64,000 nt of DNA from Eriocheir sinensis (Eukaryota; Arthropoda; Malacostraca; Decapoda; Varunidae): positions 197,501 through 261,500 of the forward strand of contig NW_026111829.1 in the NCBI RefSeq assembly GCF_024679095.1, written 5' to 3'. A program made the translations under genes and the position numbers. Position 1 is the stretch's first letter. Each line of letters begins with the position of its first letter. The notes beneath the pieces were generated by a model. The model saw only the letters and a list, made by a program, of their open reading frames with translations. It made no database searches and had not been told where the DNA came from. Below, piece by piece: positions 36,941-51,989 of this stretch.

Positions 36941-38579
36941 GACAACATTAAGGCGAGGAGGAATTGATGAGAGGCACAAAAGAGGCAAGAGAGGGGCCAA
37001 GAGGATGTAGAGAAAGAAAGGGAGCGGGAAACAGAAGCCGAAGCTGTGAGGGAGGGACATTCAGAGACGGAATGAGGCGAGGAGACAAAGAAGACCAGCA
37101 CCAACAGACCCGCCACAGACCATCAGACAAGGTATTGGAGAACATACAGGAAGACGGTCAGTGGGGCAGCATTAAGATTACTTTGCTTCTGACAACACTG
37201 GACCGAGATGGACAACACAGCAAAACCTGGTGCCTGGCGTGGACGGGGTGGACACAGCTATCTCACAAAACTGAAAGCAAACAAGAGGTGTGCCAAAAAC
37301 TGCAAGGGAAAAATAATTGCAGGAAAGAAAAAAAACGAAGGAAAAGTACCAAAAAAGGGAGGGAACAAGCAGGAAAAGGGAAGGAGGTGGGGTGGGGAGG
37401 AGAAAGTAGAAACATGAAAGAAGAAGAGGATAAAAGCAAGGAAAGGAAGAGAGGAGAGGAAGTGGAAGAGGAAACAAACACCAAGGAGACACAGTGAAGA
37501 GGAACAGAGTGGTAAGAAAGAGGCAGAAAGACAAAGCGGAGAGGGGAGTTTCATGTGTGACAAATAGGACGCAAGTTAAAGGCAGCGGAAAAGGAGCGTT
37601 GAGGCAGAATCCTCGGAGCAAAACCGTGTGACGTCATGCCCGAACTGCTCCAAATTTGTAACTAATGTCGGTATTCTTAGACGCTACCGATACACAACAA
37701 TAATTATTTATAAAAGCCAAAAAACGAGGTAAAATGCGTTCTCATGAGTGTATTTAGAGTCCATGGTACAGAAGCCATGTCAAACTCCCACCATGGTCAT
37801 AAAACTACCCTTGGAAAGGCCCACAGCTCCTAGGAAACCCATGTCGAGTGTGTGTGCTTGGCCGACGCAATGTTTAATGATATGGCCCTAAGGCTATGGG
37901 GGCGGCGAAGCGAGCAAGTGGAGAGAGGCAGAAACAAGGCCGTGGGAAGTTGCCTCCTCGCCGCCAGACACGACGCTGCTAAGTGGGCGAGTGTTCGGTT
38001 GTCATTTACCGCCTGAGCCGAGGGTTGAAACGACCCCCCAAACAGGCGTCAGGGGGGAAGAGGGGAATCACTTTCTTTTCTTTATTTTTGTTTCTTCTTC
38101 TCCTCCTTTTTTTTTTATCCTCGGTTCTCTCCTAATGAATTATTTTAGTTCTTATTCTACTTATCTCACTTTCTCCTCCACCTTTATTTCTTCTTCTTCT
38201 TATAATCGTTTTTTCTCCTCCTCCTCCTTCTCCTTCTCCTCCTCCTCTCCACTCTGTTCAATTATTGATTATCACACAAAACCTCCTCCACCTCCTCTCC
38301 ATCCTCCTCCTCCTGCTAGTCATTTTTTTCATTGTTACGCAACTCCTCCTCTTCCTCCACCTTCACCCCCCCCTACCACCATCTTCTCCTCCTATCTCCC
38401 CCCCCCCCCGGCAGACAAAATTAGTAGTCACTCACCTCGCTGAGCTGGTGACGACGAAGAGCTTTAGACACGCTTCCCTTAAGACGCTCCAGTAAGGAGG
38501 TTTTTATACTCTCACTTTTCCTCCATTTAGTCGCCCTCTTTCATCCTTGATCCTGCCGAAAGAAAAGGTAAAAGATTGT
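36941..38579. other. Purine-rich then pyrimidine-rich sequence, no gene seen
   Basis: 36950-37500 is AG-rich, 37620-38040 is of ordinary composition without any recognisable motif, and 38070-38430 is C/T-rich with CCT runs. Open frames are compositional. Confidence 0.6.
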
Positions 38580-38960
38580 TAGTTGGTTTTCTGTAAGGGA
38601 TGAGATGGTTAGTTGGTTTTGTGTAAGTGGATGAAATAATAGCTACCTGTTTTGTGTAAGGGGATAGAAATGGTTATTTGGTGATCTGTAAGGAATGCGT
38701 AATGAGTATCTGAATATATGTAGTGGGACAGAAATGCTGAATTTATTATTTTAAGGAGAGCAAAAAATGGGTATATGATTTGGGCATGGTATTTGGGCAC
38801 GGGAAAAGAGAGTAGACACGGTTAATTATTAGTGTAAGGGGATGAGATAATGGGTACCTTATTTTGTGTAGGGGGAACAGAAATGGTTACACTGATACTT
38901 TGTGCAAAGGGAACAAAAACAGTTTGCTTAATCAATGGAACAGAAAGAGTTACTATATTA
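38580..38960. repeat. Degenerate ~45-50-bp tandem repeat
   Basis: Recurring GTGTAAGGGGATGARATAATGG-like motifs (TTTTGTGTAAG..., GTAAGGGGAT..., GGAACAGAAATGGTTA) recur through the block with heavy divergence. 38961-39495 is T-rich with GTTGCTGTTATT-like repeats and no gene. Confidence 0.6.
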
Positions 38961-39496
38961 TGTGATTGTCGAAAGAATATTAACAACCTATATTCTGTTG
39001 GTATTATTATCTCCTGCTTCTGCTGTTCCATTGCTGATAGTGCTGTTGCTGTTATTTTTTTCGACTGATGTCTCGTACTTCTGTCACTGCTGCTTTTATT
39101 CTTCTTGTTGTTTGCTATTTAAAGACACAAGGATCCAACATCATTGTTTTTCTCGTTGATGTTATTAATGCTGCTGGTGTTGCTGCTACTTGTCTTTGTA
39201 TGTTATTTGTTGTTTGCTGTTTTCTTGATGTTCGTTTCTCTGCTTGTTTGTAGCTTGTTTGTTGTTTGTACGTTTGTTCGTTGCTGTTATTCATTTTGAA
39301 GTTTGCTCTTTCACTTCACTGGTTTCTTCGTTGCTGTTATTGCTGCTGTTCTTCGCCGCCGGGCCGCTGGTTTAATATCCTGCCACTTACTGATGGTGGT
39401 CATTACTCGCCGGGTTTAATCTCTCGCGGGAGGTGGCGGCGACCTAGATTAGTTCCATATTTTGTCTCCGCTAAACCCGAAAGGCGGCGTGGTGAG

Positions 39497-40232
39497 CCGA
39501 GGGTGCGGGTGTTGGCCTGAGGCTAGGGCGGTCGTGTAAGGGACCGAGGGTGCGGGTGTTGGCCTGAGGCTAGGGTGGTCGTGTAAGGGACCGAGGGTGT
39601 GGGTGTTGGCCTGAGGCTAGGGTGGCCGTGTAAGGGACCGAGGGTGTGGGTGTTGGCCTGAGGCTAGGGTGGTCGTGTAAGGGACCGAGGGTGTGGGTGT
39701 TGGCCTGAGGCTAGGGTGGCCGTGTAAGGGACTGAGGGTGTGGGTGTTGGCCTGAGGCTAGGGTGGCCGTGTAAGGGACCGAGGGTGTGGGTGTTGGCCT
39801 GAGGCTAGGGGTGGCTGTAAGGGACCGAGGGTGTGGGTGTTGGCCTGAGGCTAGGGTGGTCGTGTAAGGGACCGAGGGTGTGGTGTTGGCCTGAGGCTAG
39901 GGTGGTCGTGTAAGGGACCGAGGTGTGGGTGTTGGCCTGAGGCTAGGGTGGCATGTAAGGGACCGAGGGTGTGGGTGTTGGCCTGAGGCTAGGGGTGGTC
40001 GTGTAAGGGACCGAGGGTGTGGTGTTGGCCTGAGGCTAGGGTGGTCGTGTAAGGGACCGAGGGTGGGTGTTGGCCTGAGGCTAGGTGGTCGTAAGGGACC
40101 GAGGTGTGGGTGTTGGCCTGAGGCTAGGGTGGCCGTGTAAGGGACCGAGGGTGTGGGTGTTGGCCTGAGGCTAGGTGGCCGTGTAAGGGACCGAGGGTGT
40201 GGGTGTTGGCCTGAGGCTAGGGTGGTCGTAAG
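39497..40232. repeat. 47-bp G-rich minisatellite
   Basis: About 15-16 units contain GACCGAGGGTGTGGGTGTTG, GCCTGAGGCTAGGGTGG and TCGTGTAAGG. The unit is 47 bp, with single-base losses in G runs (GTGTGGTG versus GTGTGGGTG). One strand is strongly G-rich. Confidence 0.94.
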
Positions 40233-40249
40233 GACGGGCGAACCAGAAT

Positions 40250-40835
40250 AAGTAAGTGAGAGAGAAAGTGAGGGAGGAGAAAAAGGAAGGAATAGAAATA
40301 GATGTAATATTTTTCCTTATTCCTCCATTTATTCGTTTATAATTTTCTACTATTCTTTCTTTCCTGCTGATCTTCCCACTGTTTTCCTCTTTCTCCATCT
40401 TCGATTTTCGTTATTTTTTCTTCTTGCCCTTGTGTAGTTTCATGTTATTTCGCCCCTCCTCCTCCTTGTCTTCATCTTCTTCCTTCTCCTCCTTCTCGTT
40501 CTACTTTTCTGCCAAATCTTTTTTTTTTAACAGATTTATCTTCTACTCATCCTACCCCTTTCTTGTTTTCCTTTCGAACCTAACCTGTTTTTGTCCTACT
40601 TCTTAATCTTTACCTACTTCTCTTTCTTCTCCACCCTCTCTCCTCTCCTCTTCACTTCCTCTTCCTCCTTTTCCACCACAACTACCACAACTATCAATAC
40701 CAACACTTACTCTTCCTCCTACTCCTCAACATTCTTTTCCTCCTCTTCCCCCACCACCACTACCACCACCACCGCTACCTTCCCCCTTCCCCCCTACTGT
40801 CACCACAACCTTCCCTTACCATCCTCCCCACCACC
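40250..40835. other. Pyrimidine-rich and (CCA)-rich sequence
   Basis: C/T-rich low-complexity sequence becoming (CCA/CCT)-rich at 40740-40835, directly before LINE C1. No gene. Confidence 0.75.
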
Positions 40836-40861
40836 ACCTCTTAAACAATTACTTTTCCTCG

Positions 40862-42830
40862 GTGTTTAATACTAACAGTCTTCCTCTCGCTACCACCAAC
40901 ACCAGTACTATTGTAAATCTCGAGCATGCATTGCCTAATTTTGAAATAACAATCGATGAAGTCCTTAAAATTCTCCATTCACTTAAAACAAATAAAAGTC
41001 CCGGACCCGACAAAGTGAATCCTATACTGCTTAAAGAGACAAAGAGCGAAATACTCTCCTCCCTCACTACCGTATTCAATATGTCCTTGCGACAAGGCAT
41101 CGTCCCTTCGGATTGGAAAAAGGCTAACGTGACACCGATTTTTAAGAAAGGAGACAAAAAAATACCAGGTAACTACCGACCCATTAGTCTAACTTCAATT
41201 GTAGGTAAGCTACTCGAGAGCATAATTAGAGACAAAATTGTGAGTTACCTCGAAAGCCACTCATTAATTGGGGACTCACAACATGGCTTCCGTAATAAAA
41301 GATCTTGCTTTTTTTTTTTTTTCTTTTTTTACATCATTGCCCGTTGCGCCGGTAGGCATCTTCCTGGTGGGGCCTAATGGTCGGCCCAAGGCTACTTCCA
41401 GGTGAGGCCTGATGGTCGGCCCAGCCCGTTCTGGCGCAGGCGAGTGTTTATAGTGGCGCCATCTTGCATTGGCTCATGCTGCCCCCCGGAACTCGTTCTT
41501 GATTCGCTTGGACGGCTTCCTCTAGAGTCCGGGTTGATGGGTGGTCTTCAGGACAGCATGTGGGTAGTTTTAAGCCACTCGGCGGTGACTGAAAAATCCG
41601 AGTGGTAGCGTGGGGATTCGAACCCGCGTCGTCCATCACGCGGTGAATGTGAGCCCAGTACGCTACCAGTTCGGCCACCGCCTACCCAACTTGTCAAACC
41701 TGACCTTTTATAACGATCTCTTCTCAGTTTATAACGTAACAAAATCATTGGACGTAGTCTATCTTGATTTCCAGAAAGCGTTTGATAAGGTCCCACATCA
41801 TAAATTACTTTATAAATTAAAGCAAATAGGCACTGACGGTCAAGTAAACCAATGGATCGCGAATTGGTTGAGCAACAGACAACAAAGAGTTGTGATTGAC
41901 GGATTTAACTCAGAGTGGGCGCCGGTCACTAGTGGCGTCCCTCAGGGCTCGGTTCTTGGCCCAGTGCTCTTCATTATTTACATCAACGACGTGGATGTTG
42001 GACTCAATAATCGCATTAGTAAATTTGCAGACTACACAAAGATTGGTTACTCGGTTCTCACTGACGAAGACAGGCAAAGCCTCCAAGAGGATCTGCATAA
42101 AATTTCAGCTTGGTCGGATAAATGGGAGATGCCCTTTAACGTAGACAAGTGCCAGGTCCTTCAAGTTGGAACAAAAAATAAGAAGTTCGATTACGAAATG
42201 CGCGGCGTTAAACTCACAAGCGTTCAATGCGTTAAGGACCTGGGGGTCAAAATCGCGTCAAACTTCAAATTTTCACATCAGTGCATCGATGCAGCAAATA
42301 AAGTGAACAGAATGTTGGGCTTCATTAAAAAAAACTTTTTATTCAAGAATAAAGATGTAATACTTCCGCTCTACAATAGTTAAGTCAGACCCCACTTGGA
42401 ATATGCGGTACAGTTTTGGTCTCCCCACCATGCAAAGGACATTGCTAAACTAGAAGGTGTTCAGCGTCGAGCAACAAAAATTATCCCTCCCTTGCGCAAC
42501 AAATCCTACGAAGAAAGGCTTTCCACCCTTAACATGTTCTCTCTGAGAAACGTCGCCTGAGGAAAACTGATCGAATGTTTTAAAATACTTAATGGTTTCA
42601 CGAATGTAGACAGAACAAAATTGTTTATGAGCGATGACACTTTGCGAACGAGGAACAATGGCATAAAACTCAAATGTAGACAAGTAAATTCAGACTCCAC
42701 CAAATTTTTCTTCACCAACGTTGTAGTGCGAGAATGGAATAAGCTCCCACCATCAGTGGTCCAGTGTAATACGATTGACTCCTTTAAAAACAAGCTCGAC
42801 CGTCACTTCCTTGAACTTAATATTAACTAG
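40862..42830 (+). pseudogene. Family C RT, copy C1
   Basis: RT motifs: KTNKSPGPDKVNPILLKE, ANVTPIFKKGDKK, NYRPISLTSIVGKLLE, (SINE), VVYLDFQKAFDKVPHHK, SGVPQGSVLGPVLF. The active-site block reads FADYTKIG (codon 42033-42035 TAC) where copy C2 has FADDTKIG, so a catalytic Asp is lost. TAA at 42381-42383 replaces the TTA (Leu) of C2 in the NSLVRP segment. A frameshift near 42545 follows. The end has NKLPPSVVQCNTIDSFKNKL. Confidence 0.87.
41309..41686 (-). mobile_element. tRNA-derived SINE inserted in LINE C1
   Basis: Read on the minus strand, it starts GGTAGGCGGTGGCCGAAC. A pol III A box-like TGGCCGAACTGG lies at 41677-41666 and a perfect B box GGTTCGAATCC at 41624-41614, and the head ends in GCTACCA, which pairs with the 5' GGTAG like an acceptor stem. 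A ~290-bp body follows and ends in an A-rich tail (plus-strand T run 41309-41327). It splits the RT between SC and LSNL of the host (RSCLSNL). CAAC at 41687-41690 lies between SINE and host, and no clear target duplication can be resolved. Confidence 0.87.
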
Positions 42831-42955
42831 AGTAGAAAAGCAACGTTTTGGAGCCATCTGATTAATGTAAAATCAATTAGGTTTAAGAACAGACCACCTA
42901 GTCTGGACCATGGGGTCTGTGGTCTGGTTTTCTATGTAATTCTATGTAATTCTCT

Positions 42956-45561
<2,606 letters not shown>

Positions 45562-45990
45562 TTGGAAGTTCGATTTGTCTTCATCAGTTTGGAGAAGGAA
45601 GGAAGGAAGGAAGGAAGGCAGGAAGGAATGAAAAGGAAGGAAGGAATGCCGGGATGGAAGGAGGGAAGGAAAATGGGAAGCAAAGAATGAAAGGAAGGAA
45701 CACTGACGGGAAGAAAGACAGGAAGAAAAAAAAATGTGTAGAAGGAAGGAAAGAATGGAGAGAGGGAAGAAGCAGAGAAATGAAAGAAAAACGAAGGAAG
45801 CAAATAAATAAGGTGGAAAATGTTAAATATGCGAAAGGAAAACAAATGAAGATTAAAAAACGAAGACCAATAAGAAGCAAACTAGGAACGAAGGAAGGAA
45901 GAAAAATATGGAAGGATGAAAGGAACGAAGAAAAAATGGAGGGAAGAAAGAAATAGGAGACAGAAGACATGGCAAACAAGGAGGAGGAGG

Positions 45991-46110
45991 AATACATAGG
46001 AATACATAGGAAGAACAGACACCAGAAGACCTATCGGTCTATGGCGAGGGTGTCTGTTTACTACCGCTACAACTAGTAATCTACGTGTGGTAAAACAGGA
46101 CAGAATAGAT
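45991..46110 (-). repeat. 120-bp LINE 3'-end unit with hairpin, copy 1
   Basis: Almost identical to 54338-54457. On the minus strand it ends in a 10-bp-arm hairpin (AACAGACACC 46014-46023, GGTGTCTGTT 46049-46058) and two 10-bp tail units CCTATGTATT, next to a GGA run. Structure fits the 3' end of a CR1-like LINE or a SINE that borrows it. Its other side touches the truncated 5' end of LINE D. Confidence 0.8.
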
Positions 46111-46201
46111 GAAGGCTAGGAAGGCTCCTGAACGATGCAGTTGAAAGCTTCTCGAAAAGCTATTCAAAAAACTGGAGGCGAGGGCAAGGCAAAGGCAACC
46201 C

Positions 46202-49083
46202 TTGATCAACCGAACCGTAGCGTCGATGCGGCTTGCAAGAAACTGTGTAACCAACGACACCTCCGACAAGCGAACTCATTCAACACGACGCGGCCAAACC
46301 AGTAGTCACATTTCCATTTTGTACACAAATGCACGCAGTCTATTACCCAAAAAGGACGAAATTAGGGCGTATATTGCAACTGAGAAACCGGATGTGGTAG
46401 CCATCACAGAGACTTGGGCCAACTCTGCACATCTAGTATCTGAAATGTCATTTCCCGGGTACGAAAGCTTCCAAAAAAATCGAACGCACAAGAAAGGAGG
46501 AGGAGTAATTTGCTACGTAAAAAGTACGCTCCCTGCCATAAAAATAGACAAACAGGACGCAGGGAATTACGACTCCGTCTATGTGGAAATAACTGCGAAT
46601 AATAAGAAACTAACACTTGCGACCGTATACAGGCCTCCAAAACAACAGGCAGCCGATGACACTGCCCTGTACGAAGAGCTTCACTCTCTAACACAAAGTA
46701 AAGAAGCAATAATAATTGGGGACTTTAATTGCCCTAACATTGACTGGGGACAATTGACTGGAGATCAAGAGGGTAACAGGCTTATAGAAATGGTGGAGGA
46801 TTCGTTCCTCACTCAAGTTGTAACTCAACCAACAAGAGAAAACAATCTGCTGGATCTGGTATTAGTAAGCGACCCCGACCTCATTCGCGACTGTGAAGTT
46901 GGTGAAAAAATTAACGGTTGCGATCACCACTTAATCCGTTTCAATGTCAACATAAGTCACAAACTCGTAGACAATCCGTCAGTGATACCAGACTACAAAA
47001 AAGCAAATTTCAACCTAGCCCGTGAGCTGCTTCCCTCTGCGACCTGGGACCAACATCACCTAACCGACAATACAATCGACAACGTGTGGAACAACTTCAA
47101 AGATAAGCTTTTGGGAGTAGAAAAGGCTACAGTGCCGACGAAACCCAGGCGAGTAAATGGTGCCGTAGATCCACCGTGGATGACCAGAGAAATAAAAATG
47201 GCGGTAAACTTAAAAAAAAGGAATTATAACCTAATGAAAGAGAATGACACGGCCGAAGCCCGTACTCAGTACCACAACAGCCTCAGAGCTTGTCGCACCC
47301 TTATTCGGAGTAGTAAACGCAACTACGAAAAACAAATAGCGCGTGACATCAAGACAAACGCCAGACAATTCTTCACATACATCAGATCGAAAAAGAAAGT
47401 AAAATCCAATATTGGTCCCCTGACAGACGAGACTGGAGCTGCAACTCAGGACAGTAAACAGATGGCCAGAATCCTCAACAGTAACTTCGCATCCGTATTC
47501 ACAGTCGAGAACATCGAAACCATGCCCGAGAACCCTGACCCGCCGAGGGAATCACGCCCTGAAAATTGACTCAATATGCGACCAAGAAGTGAAAGAGTAT
47601 TTGGATAAACTCGACACGAACAAGTCAACAGGACCTGACGGTTTGTCCCCGCGGTTATTAAAAGAGCTTAAACAACAAATACTTCAGCCACTCACTAACA
47701 TATTCAACCAGTCTGTTCAATTGAAAAAGGTCCCGGAAGACTGGAAGATGGCGAACGTAACACCAATTTTCAAAAAAAGGAGACAAAAGCGTTGCATTAA
47801 ACTACAGGCCCATAAGTTTGACATCAGTGGCAGGAAAAATACTCGAAAAGATTATTAGAGACAAACTTGTTAAGTTTCTAGAAGACAATAATGTAATCTC
47901 CGACACCCAGCATGGCTTCAGAAACAAGCGCTCCTGCCTAACGAATTTATTAGACTTCTTCCAAGGTATATATAAGAACTGGGATGCCCACATCCCCAGT
48001 GATGTTATATACCTGGACTTTCAGAAAGCCTTCGACAAGGTACCGCACGAGCGACTCCTTAAGAAACTGCACTCGGCGGGCATTGGAGCCAATCTGATCG
48101 CGTGGATAAGAGATTGGCTCACTGACAGAAAACAACGAGTACTACTCAACGGACAGCCTTCCGATTGGCTTCCAGTCACTAGTGGAGTGCCTCAAGGGTC
48201 AGTGCTGGGACCCATTCTCTTCATCATATATATCAACGACCTCGAATCAGGACTGAAATCCACAATATCGAAATTTGCTGATGACACTAAGGTGGGGGGA
48301 AAGGCCCTCACAAAGACCGACTGCGAAATCATTCAGAAAGACCTCAATCACATTATCGAATGGTCGCAAAAAGGGCAAATGTCCTTTAATGTTGACAAAT
48401 GCAAAGTCATGCACATTGGGTCCAGAAATAGTAACCACACATACATCATGAATGGGAGACCTCTGCAAGCGATGCAGGAGGAAAAGGATCTTGGAGTCAC
48501 TATCAGCAGTGACCTAAAACACGCGAATCACTGTAAAAAAGCATACAACAAAGCCAACACTATGCTCGGGTTCATAGCGAGGAACTTCGAGTGTAAAACG
48601 CCAGACGTGATGCTATCCTTGTATAATTCCATTGTAAGACCGCACCTCGAGTATGCAGTACAGTTCTGGTCTCCTAATTACAGAAAGGACATTGATTTAC
48701 TGGAAAGGATTCAGCGACGCGCCACGAAAATGATACCAACCTTAAGGGCTCAACCGTACGAGGAACGACTCAAGCGACTCAATCTCTTTACATTAGAGAA
48801 AAGACGCCTACGAGGAGATATGATACAAGTCTTCAAGTATCTGAAAAAAATCAATAACGTCGATTACTCCAATTTCTTTGAATTGCAAACCAACCTAAGA
48901 ACTAGAAATAACGGTTTACCCATTCAGTCTAGTCGATGTAACACAGACATCGGAAGGAGTTTCTTTTCAAACCGAGTCATCCGTCACTGGAACAATCTTC
49001 CTTCAGAAGTAGTAAATGCGAATACTATCAACTCCTTCAAATATAGAATCGACCGTCACTTCGCTGCGTCGGGAGTAAACTGA
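46202..49083 (+). pseudogene. Family D ORF2: endonuclease plus RT, two frameshifts
   Basis: Endonuclease: ISILYTNARSLLPKKDEI, VVAITETWANS, KGGGVICYVKS, IIIGDFNCPNIDWG and GCDHHLIRFNV. RT: KSTGPDGLSPRLLKELK, ISLTSVAGKILEKIIRD, TQHGFRNKRSCLTNLL, catalytic VIYLDFQKAFDKVPHER, SGVPQGSVLGPILF and FADDTKVGG. C-terminus: NRVIRHWNNLPSEVVNAN. Only two lesions are seen: a frameshift near 47550 (end of the endonuclease linker) and one extra A in the seven-A run at 47772-47778 within the FKKGDK segment. All catalytic residues are kept. An in-frame ATG lies at about 46226. This is one of the youngest-looking copies here. Confidence 0.88.
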
Positions 49084-49086
49084 ATA

Positions 49087-49168
49087 TTGAGTTGCTTTCA
49101 TCTGCTCCTCAATATCGAGGTGCTTTCATCTACTCCTCAATGTCGAGGTGCTTTCATCTGCTCCCCAG
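49087..49168 (+). repeat. Three 28-bp tandem units in the family D 3' UTR
   Basis: Each unit contains GTGCTTTCATCT, RCTCC and CAAT with small changes. It lies between the ORF2 stop and the tail. Confidence 0.85.
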
Positions 49169-50002
49169 GCCCCAGGCTGTCGAGCAGATTAAATCACCAA
49201 GCGGGCAACCTCGTAATGAGCCAATAGGCTTTCTGTTGCCTGCGTTTCCATGTTTCCATGTTTCCATGTTTCCCTCCGGCAACGTGCCGGCAGGAAATAG
49301 TTAGAAGAGAACACCATGTACCTTTAAGGAAGAAAGGGACATGGAAATTTTACAGTAAAGAGAGAAATAAGAAGAAATTACTACCCTTAACTTACACTAC
49401 TGGTAACCTAAGCTGTGGGGGAAAATGACTTCATTACATAAGATCATAAGAACATTGACATACATAGAGACTGGAAGAGGACGAGTGGCCTACACAGGGC
49501 AGCCCCAGAATCATCCCCTAATACCCACGATGGGTGAGGTGTAGTTTCAGGGGCACAGGTGGAGGCTTGATCCTCGTTTTACCGGCGGTACTAGGTACGC
49601 ACCAGTAACCTGTCACCTTACTGCACCCACACCTCACTCCACCTGTCATGCGGACATTAACTGTTGCTTTACTCTATTGTTGACTTTCTCTACTTGCAAT
49701 CTAGGTTGTGGGGGAAAATTATATGAATATAGGTTGAGGTCTTGCTCCAATCTGTCTGAAAACATGCGAAAAAGGATCAGTATAATGTTATATCCCTGAA
49801 GTACTGATCCAAAGAAGACTTAAAGCTATTGATACGCTGTGCGCTAACCACTGACGGTGGGAGTCTATTCCAGTGATCGACGACTCTGTTATTGAAAAAA
49901 ATTCTGCGCAACAATGTGTTACATCGATTTCCCTTTAACTTCATACCGTTGCTGCGTGTTCTTGTGTTGGTGTCTCTCTGTAATAGACTATCTGGGTTAA
50001 TG

Positions 50003-51989
50003 CTAATTATGAACTTTACATTTCTGCCCGAAATCGTGCCAAATCTATTCTCCGACTAACCAAAAATTCTTTCATTAATAGAAAATGAAAAAACCTTGTC
50101 TCTTACTCTTCCCGTGACTTCTGGCATCTAGCCAAAAACATCTCCTCCAACTTCACTTCTTCATCTTTCCCTCCACTCCTCAGTCCTGACGGCAACGCTG
50201 CCGTCTCATCTATCTCTAAGGCTGAACTCTTCTCTCAAACTTTTTTCTAAAAACTCCACTCTGGACGATTCTGGGCATATTCCTCCTACTCATCCCCCCT
50301 CTGACTCCTTTATGCCTGTTATAAAGATTCTTCAAAATGATGTTTTCTATGCCCTCTCTGGCCTCAATCCTCAGAAGGCTTATGGACCTGATGGAGTGCC
50401 TCCTATTGTCCTTAAAAACTGTGCCTCCGTGCTGTCACCCTGCCTGGTCAAACTCTTTTGCCTCTGCCTGTCAACATCTACCTTTCCTTCTTGCTGGAAG
50501 TATGCCTTCATACAGCCTGTGCCTAAGAAGGGTGACCGCTCCAATCCTTCAAACTACCGTCCTATAGCTTTACTTTCTTGTCTGTCTAAAGCTTTTGAAT
50601 CAATCCTTAACCGGAAGATTCAAAAGCACCTTTCCACTTCTTACCTTCTATCTGATCGCCAGTATGGGTTCCACAAGGGGCGTTCTACTGGTGATCTCCT
50701 AGCCTTCTTAACTGACTCTTGGTCATCCTCTCTTAGCCGTTTCGGTGAAACTTTTGCTATTGCGCTGGACATATCAAAAGCTTTTGATAGGGTCTGGCAC
50801 AAATCTTTGCTTTCCAAACTACCCTCCTACGGTTTCTATCCTTCTCTCTGTACCTTTATCTCCAGTTTCCTTTCTGACCGTTCTATTTCTGCCGTGGTAG
50901 ACGGTCACTGTTCTTCCCCTAAATCTATTAACAGTGTGTCCCACAGGGTTCTGTCCTATCTCCCACTCTTTTTCTGTTGTTCATTGATGATCTTCTTTCT
51001 AAAACGAACTGTCCTATCCATTCCTACGCCGATGATTCCACTCTGCATTACTCAACTTCTTTTAATAGAAGACCCACCCTACAGGAACTTAACGACTCAA
51101 GGCTGGAGGCTGCAGAACGCTTAGCCTCAGACCTTACTATTATTTCCGATTGGGGCAAGAAGAACCTGGTGTCCTTCAACGCCTCAAAAACACAGTTTCT
51201 CCACCTATCCACTCGACACAATCTTCCAAACAACTATCCCCTATTCTTTGACAACACCCAGCTATCACCTTCCTCAACACTAAACATCCTCGGTCTATCC
51301 TTAACTCAAAATCTCAACTGGAAACTTCATATCTCATCTCTTACTAAATCAGCTTCCTCGAGGCTGGGCGTTCTGTACCGTCTCCGCCAGTTCTTCTCTC
51401 CTGCACAGTTGCTGTCCATATACAGGGGCCTTGTCCGCCCTCGTATGGAGTATGCATCTCATGTGTGGGGGGCTCCACTCACACAGCTCTTCTGGACAGA
51501 GTGGAGGCTAAGGCTCTTCGTCTCATCAGCTCTCATCCTCATACAGATAGTCTTCTACCTCTTAAATTCCGCCGCAATGTTGCCTCTCTTTCTATCTTCT
51601 ATCGATATTTCCACTCTGACTGCTCTTCTGAACTTGCTAACTGCATGCCTCCCCCCCTCCCGCGGCCCCGCTGCACTCGACTTTCTACTCATGCTCATCC
51701 CTATACTGTCCAAACCCCTTATGCAAGAGTTAACCAGCATATTCACTCTTTCATCCCTCACGCTGATAAACTCTGGAACAATCTTCCTTCATCTGTATTT
51801 CCTCCTGCCTACGACTTGAACTCTTTCAAGAGGAGGGTATCAGGACACCTCTCCTCTCGTATTTGATCTTGCTTTCGGCCACCTCTTTTGTTTCTTTTTT
51901 AGGAGCAGCGAGTAGCGGGCTTTTTTTTATTATTGTTTTCTTTTTTTGTGTGCCCTTGAGCTGCCTCCTTTGTTGTAAAAAAAAAAAAA
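50003..51989 (+). mobile_element. Jockey-like LINE, copy 2, inserted in LINE E
   Basis: A 5'-truncated element starting NYELYISARNRAKSILRL in the linker before the RT, ending with a 13-A tail at 51977-51989. Short duplication AATG at 49999-50002 and 51988-51991 is compatible with a 4-bp target duplication, partly ambiguous with the poly-A. It lies opposite in orientation to its host. Confidence 0.92.
50040..51866 (+). pseudogene. Jockey-like RT, copy 2
   Basis: Same domains as copy 1: AYGPDGVPP, NYRPIALLSCLSKAFE, catalytic ALDISKAFDRVWHKS and SYADDSTLHYS. A missing G near 50936 (in the segment before SHRVLS, copy 1 has GTGGTG) shifts the frame before the active-site motif. Another shift near 51470 moves the C-terminus, and a stop-producing change lies near 50083 in the linker. 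The C-terminus ends GHLSSRI at 51866. Confidence 0.86.

Larger units (their letters stand above)
40836..42955 (+). mobile_element. CR1-like LINE, family C, copy C1 (5'-truncated, with SINE inside)
   Basis: This begins within ORF2 upstream of the RT where it first matches copy C2 (TCTTAAACAATTAC). The 3' UTR has a hairpin with CAGACCAC (42890-42897) and GTGGTCTG (42919-42926) arms, followed by TCTATGTAAT tail units and then (CT)n. A tRNA-derived SINE sits at 41309-41686. Confidence 0.88.
46111..49290 (+). mobile_element. CR1-like LINE, family D, nearly intact ORF2
   Basis: Starts inside the last part of an ORF1 (RLGRLLNDAVESF, homologous to the end of the C2 esterase domain). The ORF1 frame ends with TGA at 46203-46205. 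ORF2 follows, then a 3' UTR with three 28-bp tandem units (49087-49168) and about three TTTCCATG tail units (49246-49273). Unlike the others it has no microsatellite immediately after its tail. Confidence 0.87.
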
